Origin: Parafrankia discariae
GTDB taxonomy: Bacteria; Actinomycetota; Actinomycetes; Frankiales; Frankiaceae
Length of the DNA: 34,541 nucleotides
Direction: 5' to 3'
Assembly (NCBI RefSeq): GCF_000373365.1
Contig: NZ_KB891244.1
Location: 146 to 34,686 of the forward strand
Below, one piece after another: positions 7,515 through 15,288 of the stretch. Both the position numbers and the translations under genes were made by a program. Position 1 is the first letter of the stretch. Each line of letters opens with the position of its first letter. Under the pieces are notes generated by a model. It was given only the letters and a program-made list of their open reading frames with translations. It ran no database searches and was not told the DNA's origin.

Positions 7515-9357
7515 CAGCGGCCTCGCCGACCTCGGACGCGCCCGGGCCCGGGAACTGGGCCGGCTGATCGCCGCCACCACCCCCGTCCTCACCGCCGGCC
7601 TGCCGTTCACCCTGCTGCTGGCGTTCGTCGCCGGCGGCGGCCGGATCGTGACACCGCTGACCGTCCAGTACGCCCTGGACCACGGGCTGCTCGAACCGCA
7701 CGAGGGGACCGCCGGTGTGGTGGCCCGGGCCGCCGGTGCCGGTGCCGCGGCGACCGTCACGGCGGTCCTCGCCTCCTGGTGGCTGAACCGCCGGATCTAC
7801 CGGCGCACCGAGGCCGCGCTCGCCGAGCTGCGCGCGGCCGGCGTCGCGCGCATCCACGAGATGGCCGCGGAGACGTTCGCGCGCACCGGCGGCGCCGACC
7901 TCGTCAGCCGGCTCACCGGCGACGTCGACGCCGTCACGATGTTCGTGCAGAACGGCGGCGTCACGCTGCTCGTCAACGTCACCCAGATGATCATCGCCGG
8001 TGTGCTGATCGCGGTGTACTCCTGGCAGCTGGCGGTGCCCGTGCTGGCGACGGCGGTGCTGCTGTTCGTCGCGATGCGCCGCGTGCAGACGCTGGTCGCG
8101 CGCCGGTTCACCGTCGTCCGAGAGAGCGTGTCCGCCCTGCAGTCCACCGTGGGCGAGGCCGTCACCGGGATCGGCGTCATCCGCTCGACCGGCACCGAGG
8201 CCCGCAGCCGCGCCCTGGTCTCCGACGCCGTCGAGCACACGGCGTCGGCGCAGCGCCGGACCCTCGTCCCGCTGCACTTCAACACCGCCTTCGGCGAGAT
8301 CGCCATCTCGTTCGTCACCGTGGTGGTGATCGTCGCGGGGATCCGCTGGTCGACCGCCCACACCCGATGGGAGCCGACGCTGCACCTGTCGGCCGGTGAG
8401 CTGGTGGCGATGCTCCTGCTCGTCACCTTCTTCGTCCGGCCGCTGCAGATGCTGGTCCAGATGCTCGGCGAGGCCCAGAACGCCGTCGTGGGCTGGCGCC
8501 GCGCGCTGGAGATCCTCGCCACCCCGTCCGGGGTGGTCGAGGGCGGGGACGCCCGCGAGCTGCCCGCCGGGCCGGTCGCCGTCGACCTGCGCGACGTCGC
8601 CGCCGCCTACGGGGACGGCCCGCTCGTGCTGCGGGAGCTGACCGTCGGCATCGCCGCGGGCGAGCATGTCGCCGTCGTCGGCGAGACCGGTTCGGGCAAG
8701 AGCACGTTCGCCCGACTGCTGACCAGGCAGATCACCCCACGCCACGGCCGTGTCCTGCTCGGCGGCCTGCCGGCCGGGCAGGTGTCGGACCTGTCGTTCC
8801 AGCGCCGGGTCGCGGTCGTCCCGCAGGACCCGTTCCTGTTCGACGCCACGATCGCCGACAACATCCTCGCCGGGGTCCGCGGCGACGCCGGGGCGCTCGA
8901 CGAGATCATCGACTCGCTCGGCCTGCGGCCGTGGATCGCCACCCTGCCCGACGGCCTCGACACCCGCGTCGGCACCCGCGGCGACCGGCTCTCCGCCGGT
9001 GAGCGTCAGCTCGTCGCCCTCGCCCGCACCGCCCTGGTCGACCCCGACCTGCTCGTCCTCGACGAGGCGACCAGCGGCGTCGACCCCGCCACCGACGTCC
9101 GGGTGCAGCACGCGCTCGGCGCGCTCACCGTCGGGCGCACCACGGTCTCGATCGCGCACCGCATGGTGACGGCCGAGCGCGCCGACCGCGTCCTCGTCTT
9201 CGACCACGGGCGCCTCGTCCAGAGCGGGCGTCACGACGAGCTCGTCGGTGTCCCCGGCCACTACGCCCGGCTGCACGCCGCCTGGGTCGAGCACACCGCC
9301 GGCGGCGACGAGCGCCACCAGACCCTCCTCCACCACAACGACGGGAGCACCCCGTGA
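7507..9357 (+). CDS. ABC exporter half-transporter with intact catalytic residues (subunit 2)
   Basis: ATG at 7507 overlaps the previous stop by 8 bp and gives 616 residues: a six-helix membrane domain to about residue 320 and a nucleotide-binding domain. Walker A is GETGSGKST with Lys398, the Q-loop is in VVPQDPFLF, Walker B has Glu520 (LVLDEATS), and the switch histidine is His551 (SIAHRM). The signature is changed from LSGGQ to LSAGE (residues 495-499). In a head-to-tail dimer this altered signature faces the altered Walker B and switch of subunit 1, so one composite site is degenerate and one is competent. I infer an obligate heterodimeric exporter like TM287/288 or BmrCD. The substrate is not known; the coupled monooxygenase hints at a metabolite. 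Confidence 0.9.
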   Translation: MSDSGLADLGRARARELGRLIAATTPVLTAGLPFTLLLAFVAGGGRIVTPLTVQYALDHGLLEPHEGTAGVVARAAGAGAAATVTAVLASWWLNRRIYRRTEAALAELRAAGVARIHEMAAETFARTGGADLVSRLTGDVDAVTMFVQNGGVTLLVNVTQMIIAGVLIAVYSWQLAVPVLATAVLLFVAMRRVQTLVARRFTVVRESVSALQSTVGEAVTGIGVIRSTGTEARSRALVSDAVEHTASAQRRTLVPLHFNTAFGEIAISFVTVVVIVAGIRWSTAHTRWEPTLHLSAGELVAMLLLVTFFVRPLQMLVQMLGEAQNAVVGWRRALEILATPSGVVEGGDARELPAGPVAVDLRDVAAAYGDGPLVLRELTVGIAAGEHVAVVGETGSGKSTFARLLTRQITPRHGRVLLGGLPAGQVSDLSFQRRVAVVPQDPFLFDATIADNILAGVRGDAGALDEIIDSLGLRPWIATLPDGLDTRVGTRGDRLSAGERQLVALARTALVDPDLLVLDEATSGVDPATDVRVQHALGALTVGRTTVSIAHRMVTAERADRVLVFDHGRLVQSGRHDELVGVPGHYARLHAAWVEHTAGGDERHQTLLHHNDGSTP

Positions 9358-10493
9358 CGACCTCCACCGCCAACCACACCGCCGCCAGCCACACCGCCGT
9401 CAACGACACCGCCGTCAACGACACCATCGCCGCCGGGCACACCGCCGCCACGGCCGCGGGGGAGACGCGCCGGCTCCGGCTCGGCTTCAACTCCCGCATC
9501 GCCTTCCCGGCCGGGCACGCCGCCGAGGGGCTGCGGGACGGCATCGAGCTGTTCCGGGTGGCCGAACAGCTCGGCTACGACACCGGGTGGGTCTACCAGC
9601 GTCACTTCGACAACTACCTCGCGTCGCCGATGGTGTTCCACGCCGCTGTCGCACAGCACACCGAGCGCATCGGCCTCGGCACCGCCATCATCGGCGCCCG
9701 CTACGAGGATCCCGTGCTGCTCGCCGAGGCCGCCGGCACCGCCGACCTGCTCAGCGGCGGACGTCTGCAGCTCGGCCTCGGCACCGGCCAGGGCGGCTAC
9801 GACCACATCTTCGGCCAGGAGCCGAACGACGGGCGGGACCAGTCCCAGGCCCGCCTCGCGACGTTCCTGCGGGGCATCCGCGGCGAGAAGCTCGGCGAGG
9901 TGACCGACCCCGCCGGGCTCGTCGCCGCGGGCACCGAGCTGTTCGTCCGCCCGACCAGCCCCACCCTGCCGGACCGGGTCTGGTACGGCGGCGGCTCGGT
10001 GGCCTCCGCCGAACGGGTCGGCCGCCAGGGCCTGCGCCTGCTGCTCAGCACCATCCTGCACGGCCAGATCGACGACTACGGCGCCGAGCTGGCCCGCGCC
10101 ATCGAGGCCTACCGCGCCGCCTACACCGGAACCACCCCGGCGCGGGCCGCCGTCGCGCGCTCCGTGCTGCCCGCCACGTCCCCGGAGCTCGCCCGCGTCT
10201 ACGCGGCCTACGACGAGGAGCGGCGCACCCAGGGGCCGGCGGCCTCACGCCCGCGGGGCGCCCTGACCCCCGTGGCGGCCCCGCCCGCCCGGTTCACGAT
10301 GAGCCCCGTGCACCACGGTGACCCGTCCGCCGTCGTCGACCAGCTGCTCGCCGACCCGAGCGTCGCGCTCGGCGACGAACTCATCGCCTTCCTGCCTCCC
10401 GCCTTCGGCCTGCGGGAGAACCTCCGCCTCCTCGAGGACATCGCCGAAACCGTCGCCCCCCACCTCGGCTGGGCGTCGGCGACGCCGTCGTGA
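9354..10493 (+). CDS. Luciferase-like (LLM class) flavin-dependent monooxygenase
   Basis: GTG at 9354 overlaps the exporter stop by four bases, so translation is coupled. The product is 379 residues. After a Thr/Ala/His/Asn-rich tail of about 40 residues it enters a bacterial-luciferase TIM barrel, with landmarks LGFNSRIAFP, GWVYQRHF, ERIGLGTAIIGARYEDP, LLSGGRLQLGLGTGQGG and VWYGGGSVASAERV. Enzymes of this class use reduced FMN and oxygen, usually in the cytosol. The arrangement suggests it makes or modifies the substrate of the exporter, or detoxifies an imported compound; this is inference. The low-complexity N-terminus contains a 15-bp tandem repeat and may be disordered. A later start is possible but none has a better ribosome-binding site. 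Confidence 0.85.
   Translation: MTTSTANHTAASHTAVNDTAVNDTIAAGHTAATAAGETRRLRLGFNSRIAFPAGHAAEGLRDGIELFRVAEQLGYDTGWVYQRHFDNYLASPMVFHAAVAQHTERIGLGTAIIGARYEDPVLLAEAAGTADLLSGGRLQLGLGTGQGGYDHIFGQEPNDGRDQSQARLATFLRGIRGEKLGEVTDPAGLVAAGTELFVRPTSPTLPDRVWYGGGSVASAERVGRQGLRLLLSTILHGQIDDYGAELARAIEAYRAAYTGTTPARAAVARSVLPATSPELARVYAAYDEERRTQGPAASRPRGALTPVAAPPARFTMSPVHHGDPSAVVDQLLADPSVALGDELIAFLPPAFGLRENLRLLEDIAETVAPHLGWASATPS
9396..9425 (+). repeat. 15-bp perfect tandem repeat in the monooxygenase N-terminus
   Basis: GCCGTCAACGACACC occurs twice in direct succession (9396-9410 and 9411-9425) and encodes AVNDT twice. It lies in the low-complexity leader before the flavin-enzyme barrel. Confidence 0.9.
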
Positions 10494-10539
10494 TCGGCGA
10501 AAGGCGTGCGTGAGGCCGGCGAGGCTCGTCCTACCGGGG

Positions 10540-12003
10540 TCAGCCGCGGTGCGTGACCAGGGCCAGGTGGTGGGCGAACCAGTCACGGGCGAGCACGGCC
10601 ACCGCCTCCAGCGCACCGGGTTCGGTGAACAGGTGGGTGGCCCGCGGGACCACCGCCAGCCGGTTCTCGCACCGCAGGCGGGCCTGGGCCTGCCGGTTGA
10701 GGTCGAGGACGAGATCATCGTGTTCGCCCACGACGAGCAGGGTCGGGGCCGCCACCGCGGCCAGTCTCGACGCGGCCAGGTCGGGCCGCCCGCCGCGGGA
10801 GACGACGGCGGCGACGCGGGACCCCGGTTCGGCCGCGGCCCACAGCGCGGCGGCGGCTCCGGTGCTGGCCCCGAAGTAGCCGACCGGGAGGTGGGACACG
10901 CTCGGCTGGCCGCGCAGCCAGCCGGTGACGTCCACGAGGCGGTGGGCGAGCAGGCCGATGTCGAACACGTTGGCCCGGTCGACCTCCTCGGCGGGGGTGA
11001 GCAGGTCGAACAGCAGGGTGGCGAGCCCGGCGGCGCCCAGGACCTCGGCCACGTACCGGTTGCGGGGGCTGTGTCGGCCGCTGCCGCTGCCGTGGACGAA
11101 GACGACCAGGCCGTCGGCCCCCTCCGGAACCATGAGATGCCCGGCCAGCCGGACCGGGACGGCGGGAATGTCGACCTCCACCTCGCGGCCCGGTGGGTCG
11201 GGATCGCGCCCTGGTGGGTCGGGCACCGCGTCCGGCGCCGCCGCCCCGTGCGCCCCGTGCGGCGCGGCCACCGGTACCGGCGGCACGGCGACCGCCGCCC
11301 TGCGCAGCAGGTCCGTCACCTCGTCGTCGGGTGTCTGGGCGAAGTCGGCGTAGAACATGCCGATGGCGAAGAACCGCTCCGGCGTGTGCAGGCACACGAC
11401 CTCGTCGGCGTCCCGGCGCAGCCAGCCGATCCGGTCCGGTGGCGCCACGGGAGCGGCCAGCACGACCCGGGCGGCGCCGGCGGCGCGGACCGCCTGGCAG
11501 GCGGCGGACGCGGTCGCCCCGGTGGCGATCCCGTCGTCCACCACGACCACGGTGCGGCCGGCGAGCGGAACGCGTGGCCGGGCGCCCCGGAACCGGCGGA
11601 TCCGGCGGTCCAGCTCCAGCCGTTCGTGGGCCTCGACCGCGGCCAGCTCGTCCGGGCCGATGTCGGCCAGCAGCCGCGTCTCGGCGTTGACGACCCGCAC
11701 GTCCCCTTCGGCGATGGCGCCCATCGCGAGCTCGGGCTGGAAGGGGACGCCGAGCTTGCGGACCAGAATGACGTCCAGCGGGGCACCCAGCGCCTGCGCG
11801 ATCTGGTAGGCGACGGGAACACCGCCGCGGGGGAGCCCGACAACCACGACGTCCTGCCCGCGTAGATACGTCAGCCTCCGGCCGAGCTGCCGGCCCGCGT
11901 CCATGCGATCACGAAAAAGCACCTCACACCGCCCATCCACCGAGCGACATCCCTGACCGGGCCGCGACCGGCGGCTTAGGGAGCGCTCCGCGTCGAGGAG
12001 CAC
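10540..12003 (-). CDS. Phosphoribosyltransferase - alpha/beta hydrolase (dienelactone-hydrolase-like) fusion
   Basis: GTG at 12003 lies seven bases after a perfect AGGAGG (12016-12011), which decides the start and gives 487 residues. Residues about 28-240 are a type I phosphoribosyltransferase-like domain, with VVGLPRGGVPVA and the PRPP motif VVVVDDGIATGATAS. A Pro/Asp-rich linker follows (two copies of PDPPGR). Residues about 285-487 are an alpha/beta hydrolase with HGSGSG, nucleophile motif GASTG, acid in GEHDD and the histidine in ATHLF. Fusions of this kind are known in actinobacteria and proteobacteria, but their physiological reaction is not established. The 27-residue leader before VLFRDRMDAG is longer than usual. 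The gene is convergent with the monooxygenase. Confidence 0.88.
   Translation of the reverse strand: MLLDAERSLSRRSRPGQGCRSVDGRCEVLFRDRMDAGRQLGRRLTYLRGQDVVVVGLPRGGVPVAYQIAQALGAPLDVILVRKLGVPFQPELAMGAIAEGDVRVVNAETRLLADIGPDELAAVEAHERLELDRRIRRFRGARPRVPLAGRTVVVVDDGIATGATASAACQAVRAAGAARVVLAAPVAPPDRIGWLRRDADEVVCLHTPERFFAIGMFYADFAQTPDDEVTDLLRRAAVAVPPVPVAAPHGAHGAAAPDAVPDPPGRDPDPPGREVEVDIPAVPVRLAGHLMVPEGADGLVVFVHGSGSGRHSPRNRYVAEVLGAAGLATLLFDLLTPAEEVDRANVFDIGLLAHRLVDVTGWLRGQPSVSHLPVGYFGASTGAAAALWAAAEPGSRVAAVVSRGGRPDLAASRLAAVAAPTLLVVGEHDDLVLDLNRQAQARLRCENRLAVVPRATHLFTEPGALEAVAVLARDWFAHHLALVTHRG
11192..11223. repeat. Direct repeat in the interdomain linker of the fusion protein
   Basis: GGTGGGTCGGG occurs at 11192-11202 and again at 11213-11223, 21 bp apart. 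On the coding (minus) strand this gives two successive PDPPGR units between the phosphoribosyltransferase and hydrolase domains. Confidence 0.8.
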
Positions 12004-12010
12004 CTCACGT

Positions 12011-12016
12011 CCTCCT
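12011..12016 (-). promoter_or_regulatory. Perfect Shine-Dalgarno of the fusion gene
   Basis: On the minus strand the sequence is AGGAGG with a seven-base spacer to GTG at 12003. It is the best ribosome-binding site in this part of the window. It selects the long form of the phosphoribosyltransferase-hydrolase over the later GTG (11922) and ATG (11903). Confidence 0.75.
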
Positions 12017-12047
12017 CGTGCCCTGAGTCCCCGTCGTCCGAACGTCT

Positions 12048-12345
12048 CGGCGACGAGCCGCTCGGTGGCGTCCCGTGCCGGTGTTCCCCGGCGGAGTGGA
12101 CGTGCCCGAATCCGAGGGCGAACCGACGAGCCTGCTCCTCGCGTGGGAAGGGGCCGACGCGGTCTGGATCATCGACGCCGCCGAGCCACGTCGTGATCTA
12201 CGCGATCTCCGGCCGCGACTTCTCCGCCGGCGAGGGCCTCGACCCGGACGTCGCGGCGGCCGCCCGGACGGTGGCCGCCCGGACGGTGGCCGCCGCGGTC
12301 CGCGCCGGGACGGCGAACCATGCCGCACCGCCGTCGACGGGCTGA
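12048..12345 (+). pseudogene. Remnant of a hydrogenase maturation protease (HycI/HybD family)
   Basis: Two pieces in different frames resemble one family. The first, to about 12180, reads VDVPESEGEPTSLL then WEGADAVWIIDAAEP, like the segment that precedes and includes the second metal-ligand region of nickel-iron hydrogenase endopeptidases. The second, from 12184 in another frame, reads SHVVIYAISGRDFSAGEG then LDPDVAAAA, the family's C-terminal signature, and ends at TGA 12343-12345. The N-terminal GNxxRGDDGxG motif and the middle section with the conserved histidine are missing. The gene has therefore lost its start and an internal segment and changed frame at about 12176-12184. It implies that this genome or an ancestor had a nickel-iron hydrogenase. 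A 15-bp tandem repeat lies near the end. Confidence 0.72.
12262..12291 (+). repeat. 15-bp perfect tandem repeat inside the protease remnant
   Basis: GCCCGGACGGTGGCC occurs at 12262-12276 and 12277-12291 and gives ARTVAARTVA in the C-terminal helix of the remnant. Confidence 0.9.
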
Positions 12346-12422
12346 CCGACGGCACGCTTACCCTGATCGACGCCCCGAGCCCGATCCTCTGAACGACCTG
12401 TTCCACGATCGCGAGGAGATCC

Positions 12423-14117
12423 ATGCCCCCACGGAAGAAGTCCGCTCAGGCCGGACCGCCCACCATGGCCCAGTTGCGCGAGACGCTGTGGAAGACGGCC
12501 GACAAGCTGCGTGGCTCGATGGACGCCGCCCAGTACAAGGACTTCGTCCTCGGCCTGATCTTCCTCAAGTACGTCTCGGACGCGTTCGCCGAGCGGCGCG
12601 AGCGGATCCGGCGGGATGCACTCGCCGACGGGATCGACGAGTCCCGGGTCGAGGAGTTCCTTGAGGACGTGGCCGAGTACGCCGGGCAGGGTGTGTTCTG
12701 GGTGCCGGGGCAGGCCCGGTGGGAGCACATCGCGGCGAACGCGAGAAGCGCCGGTATCGGGGAACTGCTGAACGCGGCGATGGAGGCCGTGATGAGGACG
12801 AACCCGGCGCTCACCGGTGTCCTCCCACAGATCTTCAACGGAGAGGGCGTCGACCAGCACCGGCTCGGCGAGCTCGTCGACCTGCTCGGTGACGCCCGCT
12901 TCACCGGCCACCGGTCGACCGCGCGGCCCGCGTCCACGCCTGCCGGCGAGGACGGTGCGCTTTTCGGTGAATCCGTCACCGGAGTTCCGACGGAAGCGGC
13001 GACCCGGCCGGCGCGGGACGTGCTGGGGGAGGTGTACGAGTATTTTCTGGAGAGGTTCGCCCGCGCCGAGGGCAGGCGCGGCGGTGAGTTCTACACCCCG
13101 GCCAGCGTGGTGCGGTTGCTTGTCGATGTGCTGGAACCCTACGAGGGCCGGGTGTACGACCCGTGCTGCGGTTCGGGCGGCATGTTCGTCCAGGCGGAGA
13201 AGTTCGTCGTCGCGCACCGAGGGCTCACCCACTCCGGCGACATCGCCGTCTACGGCCAGGAGTCGAACGAACGGACCTGGCGGCTGGCGAAGATGAACCT
13301 CGCCATCCACGGGATCACCGGTGATCTGAGCGCCCGGTGGGACGACACCCTCCGCAACGACCGGCATCCGGACCTGCGGGCCGACTTCATCCTGGCGAAC
13401 CCGCCCTTCAACATGTCCGACTGGGCACGCGCCGTCGACGACCAGCGCTGGCGGTACGGGACCCCGCCGACCGGCAACGCGAACTTCGCCTGGCTGCAGC
13501 ACATCATCGCCAAACTGGGCTCCCGCGGGACCGCCGGCGTGGTGATGGCGAACGGCTCGATGTCGTCGAAACAGTCCGGCGAGGGCGAGATCCGCGCCGC
13601 GCTGGTCGAGGCGGACCTGGTGGCCTGCATGATCGCGCTGCCGCCGCAGCTGTTCCGCACCACCCAGATCCCCGCCTGCCTGTGGTTCCTCGCGAAGGAC
13701 AAGGGCCAGCTGGGCACCCGCCGGCTCACCGGACGGCGCGGCGAGACGCTGTTCATCGACGCCCGCGACATGGGTTCGATGATCGACCGCACCGAGCGCG
13801 TCCTCACCGACGGTGACCTTGAGAAGATCACCGACACCTACCGCGCCTGGCGTGGCGCGGAGTCGGCCCGCGACAAGGGCCTGGCCTACGAGAACATTCC
13901 CGGCTTCTGCTATTCGGCCTCCACCGAGGAGATCCGCACCCACGACCACGTCCTGACCCCGGGCCGCTACGTAGGCGCCGCCGAAGCCGACATCTCCAAC
14001 GACGAGCCGGTGGCCGAGAGGATCGAGCGCCTCGCCAAGGAACTCTTCGTCCACTTCGAAGAGTCCGCTCGGCTGGAAAAGGAAGTTCGCAGCCAACTGG
14101 AGCGCCTCGATGCCTGA
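12423..14117 (+). CDS. hsdM: Type I restriction-modification methyltransferase subunit (HsdM)
   Basis: ATG at 12423 follows AGGAGA with good spacing and gives 564 residues, a usual HsdM length. Residues about 14-160 form the HsdM N-terminal helical domain (LWKTADKLRGSMDAAQYKD, FLKYVSDAF). The N6-adenine methyltransferase domain carries the SAM motif DPCCGSGG (from Asp246) and the catalytic NPPF (Asn326-Phe329), plus GGEFYTP before them. The protein would methylate adenines in the site chosen by HsdS, in an M2S1 complex. Its last 8 bp overlap hsdS. No hsdR follows or precedes in the window, so it is either an orphan methylase or its nuclease is encoded elsewhere. The hydrogenase-protease remnant lies just upstream. 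Confidence 0.95.
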   Translation: MPPRKKSAQAGPPTMAQLRETLWKTADKLRGSMDAAQYKDFVLGLIFLKYVSDAFAERRERIRRDALADGIDESRVEEFLEDVAEYAGQGVFWVPGQARWEHIAANARSAGIGELLNAAMEAVMRTNPALTGVLPQIFNGEGVDQHRLGELVDLLGDARFTGHRSTARPASTPAGEDGALFGESVTGVPTEAATRPARDVLGEVYEYFLERFARAEGRRGGEFYTPASVVRLLVDVLEPYEGRVYDPCCGSGGMFVQAEKFVVAHRGLTHSGDIAVYGQESNERTWRLAKMNLAIHGITGDLSARWDDTLRNDRHPDLRADFILANPPFNMSDWARAVDDQRWRYGTPPTGNANFAWLQHIIAKLGSRGTAGVVMANGSMSSKQSGEGEIRAALVEADLVACMIALPPQLFRTTQIPACLWFLAKDKGQLGTRRLTGRRGETLFIDARDMGSMIDRTERVLTDGDLEKITDTYRAWRGAESARDKGLAYENIPGFCYSASTEEIRTHDHVLTPGRYVGAAEADISNDEPVAERIERLAKELFVHFEESARLEKEVRSQLERLDA

Positions 14118-15234
14118 ATGGCGGCGCATCTCCCTCGCTGACCTGGTTCGGCTGCGGCGGGGATTCGACCTGCCGGCGCCGGAACGCCGGGCCGGTCGTT
14201 TTCCGGTGGTCGGTTCCGCCGGGGTCAGCGGGTGGCACGACCGGGGGCCGATCGCCGGGCCTGGGATCACTCTCGGGCGCAGCGGTTCGTCAATCGGCAC
14301 GGTGACGTACGTGCCGTCTGACTACTGGCCGTTGAACACCGTGCTGTTCGTCGAGGACTTCCAGGGCAACGATCCGCGTTTTCTCTACTTCCTGCTACGG
14401 ACGATCGACTTCGCCCGGTTCAACTCGGGGAGCGCGCAGCCGTCACTCAACCGCAACTACATCGCCGCCGTCGAGCTGCGCGCGCCGGAGCATCCCGAGC
14501 AGCGGGCGATCGCGGCGGTGCTGGGCGCCCTCGACGACAAGATCGCGCTGAATCGGCGTCTCGCCGCGACCGCCCGCGAGCTCGCCGAGGCCCGGTACGC
14601 GGCGGCGACGCGCGGGCCGGGCCGCCGGGAGCTCAGGCTCGGTGACCTGGTCGAGACGCTGACCCGGGGGATCACACCCCGGTACACGGCGGACGACGCC
14701 GCCCTCGTCGTGCTCAACCAGAAGTGCGTGCGCGCCGGCCGGGTCGACCTCGCTCCGTCCCGCGGGACGGAGCCGGCCGCGGTCCCCGCCGCGAAGCGGC
14801 TGCGGGCGGACGACGTCCTGGTCAACTCGACGGGCACCGGCACCCTGGGCCGGGTGGCGAGGTGGGTGCATGCGACGCGGGCGACCGTCGACTCGCATGT
14901 CACCGTCGTCCGGTTCGCGCCGGACCGGTTGGACCCGGTGTGCGGGGCGTTCGCCCTGCTGGCCGCGCAGCCGAGGATCACCTTGCTGGGCGAGGGCAGC
15001 ACCGGCCAGACCGAGCTGAGCAGGGCCAAGCTGAACGACCTGGTCATCGTGGTGCCGGCGGCCGAGCGGTGTGCCGGGATCGGCGCCGAGCTGGCGGCGC
15101 TGGACGCGCGCGGTGAGGCGGCGCACGCGGAGTCGGCGGCGCTGGCCCGGCTGCGGGACGCGCTGTCGCCGAAGCTGATGTCCGGGGAGGTCCGGGTCCG
15201 GGACGCGGAGCGGACCATGGAGAGCATGCTGTGA
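14110..15234 (+). CDS. hsdS: Type I restriction-modification specificity subunit (HsdS)
   Basis: ATG at 14110 overlaps the end of hsdM by 8 bp, and the product is 374 residues. There are two target-recognition domains, about residues 1-130 (FPVVGSAGVSGWHD, PSLNRNYIAA) and about 175-325 (VLVNSTGTGTLGRVA, GQTELSRAKLNDLVI). Each is followed by a conserved helical spacer: EQRAIAAVLGALDDKIALN in the middle and ALARLRDALSPKLMSGEVRV at the end. This is the full bipartite HsdS architecture, so a two-part recognition site is expected; the bases cannot be predicted here. Nothing looks truncated. Together with hsdM it forms an M-S module without a restriction subunit in view. Confidence 0.92.
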   Translation: MPEWRRISLADLVRLRRGFDLPAPERRAGRFPVVGSAGVSGWHDRGPIAGPGITLGRSGSSIGTVTYVPSDYWPLNTVLFVEDFQGNDPRFLYFLLRTIDFARFNSGSAQPSLNRNYIAAVELRAPEHPEQRAIAAVLGALDDKIALNRRLAATARELAEARYAAATRGPGRRELRLGDLVETLTRGITPRYTADDAALVVLNQKCVRAGRVDLAPSRGTEPAAVPAAKRLRADDVLVNSTGTGTLGRVARWVHATRATVDSHVTVVRFAPDRLDPVCGAFALLAAQPRITLLGEGSTGQTELSRAKLNDLVIVVPAAERCAGIGAELAALDARGEAAHAESAALARLRDALSPKLMSGEVRVRDAERTMESML

Positions 15235-15243
15235 CGGAGGAGG

Positions 15244-15278
15244 AGCGGGTCCGCCGGCGTCGGCGGCGGCGACCCGCT
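15244..15278. terminator. Hairpin between convergent genes, possible bidirectional terminator
   Basis: AGCGGGTC (15244-15251) pairs perfectly with GACCCGCT (15271-15278), and CCGCC/GGCGG can pair inside the loop. It starts 10 bp after the hsdS stop and ends 11 bp before the stop of the minus-strand gene. There is no U-tract, as is usual for GC-rich actinobacteria. Confidence 0.45.
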
Positions 15279-15288
15279 GGCCGCCGTA

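Noticed and set aside
5463-7760. Minus-strand frame with a long His-Gly run, resembling a metal-binding histidine-rich protein
   Set aside because: The His-Gly run is only the antisense reading of the CCCGTG repeat; the surrounding translation has no protein-like features.
6985-9336. A 783-codon minus-strand open frame opposite the second ABC gene
   Set aside because: Low-complexity shadow of a gene with all ABC motifs on the plus strand.
12198-14300. A 700-codon minus-strand frame opposite hsdM
   Set aside because: Shadow; hsdM on the plus strand carries all expected motifs.
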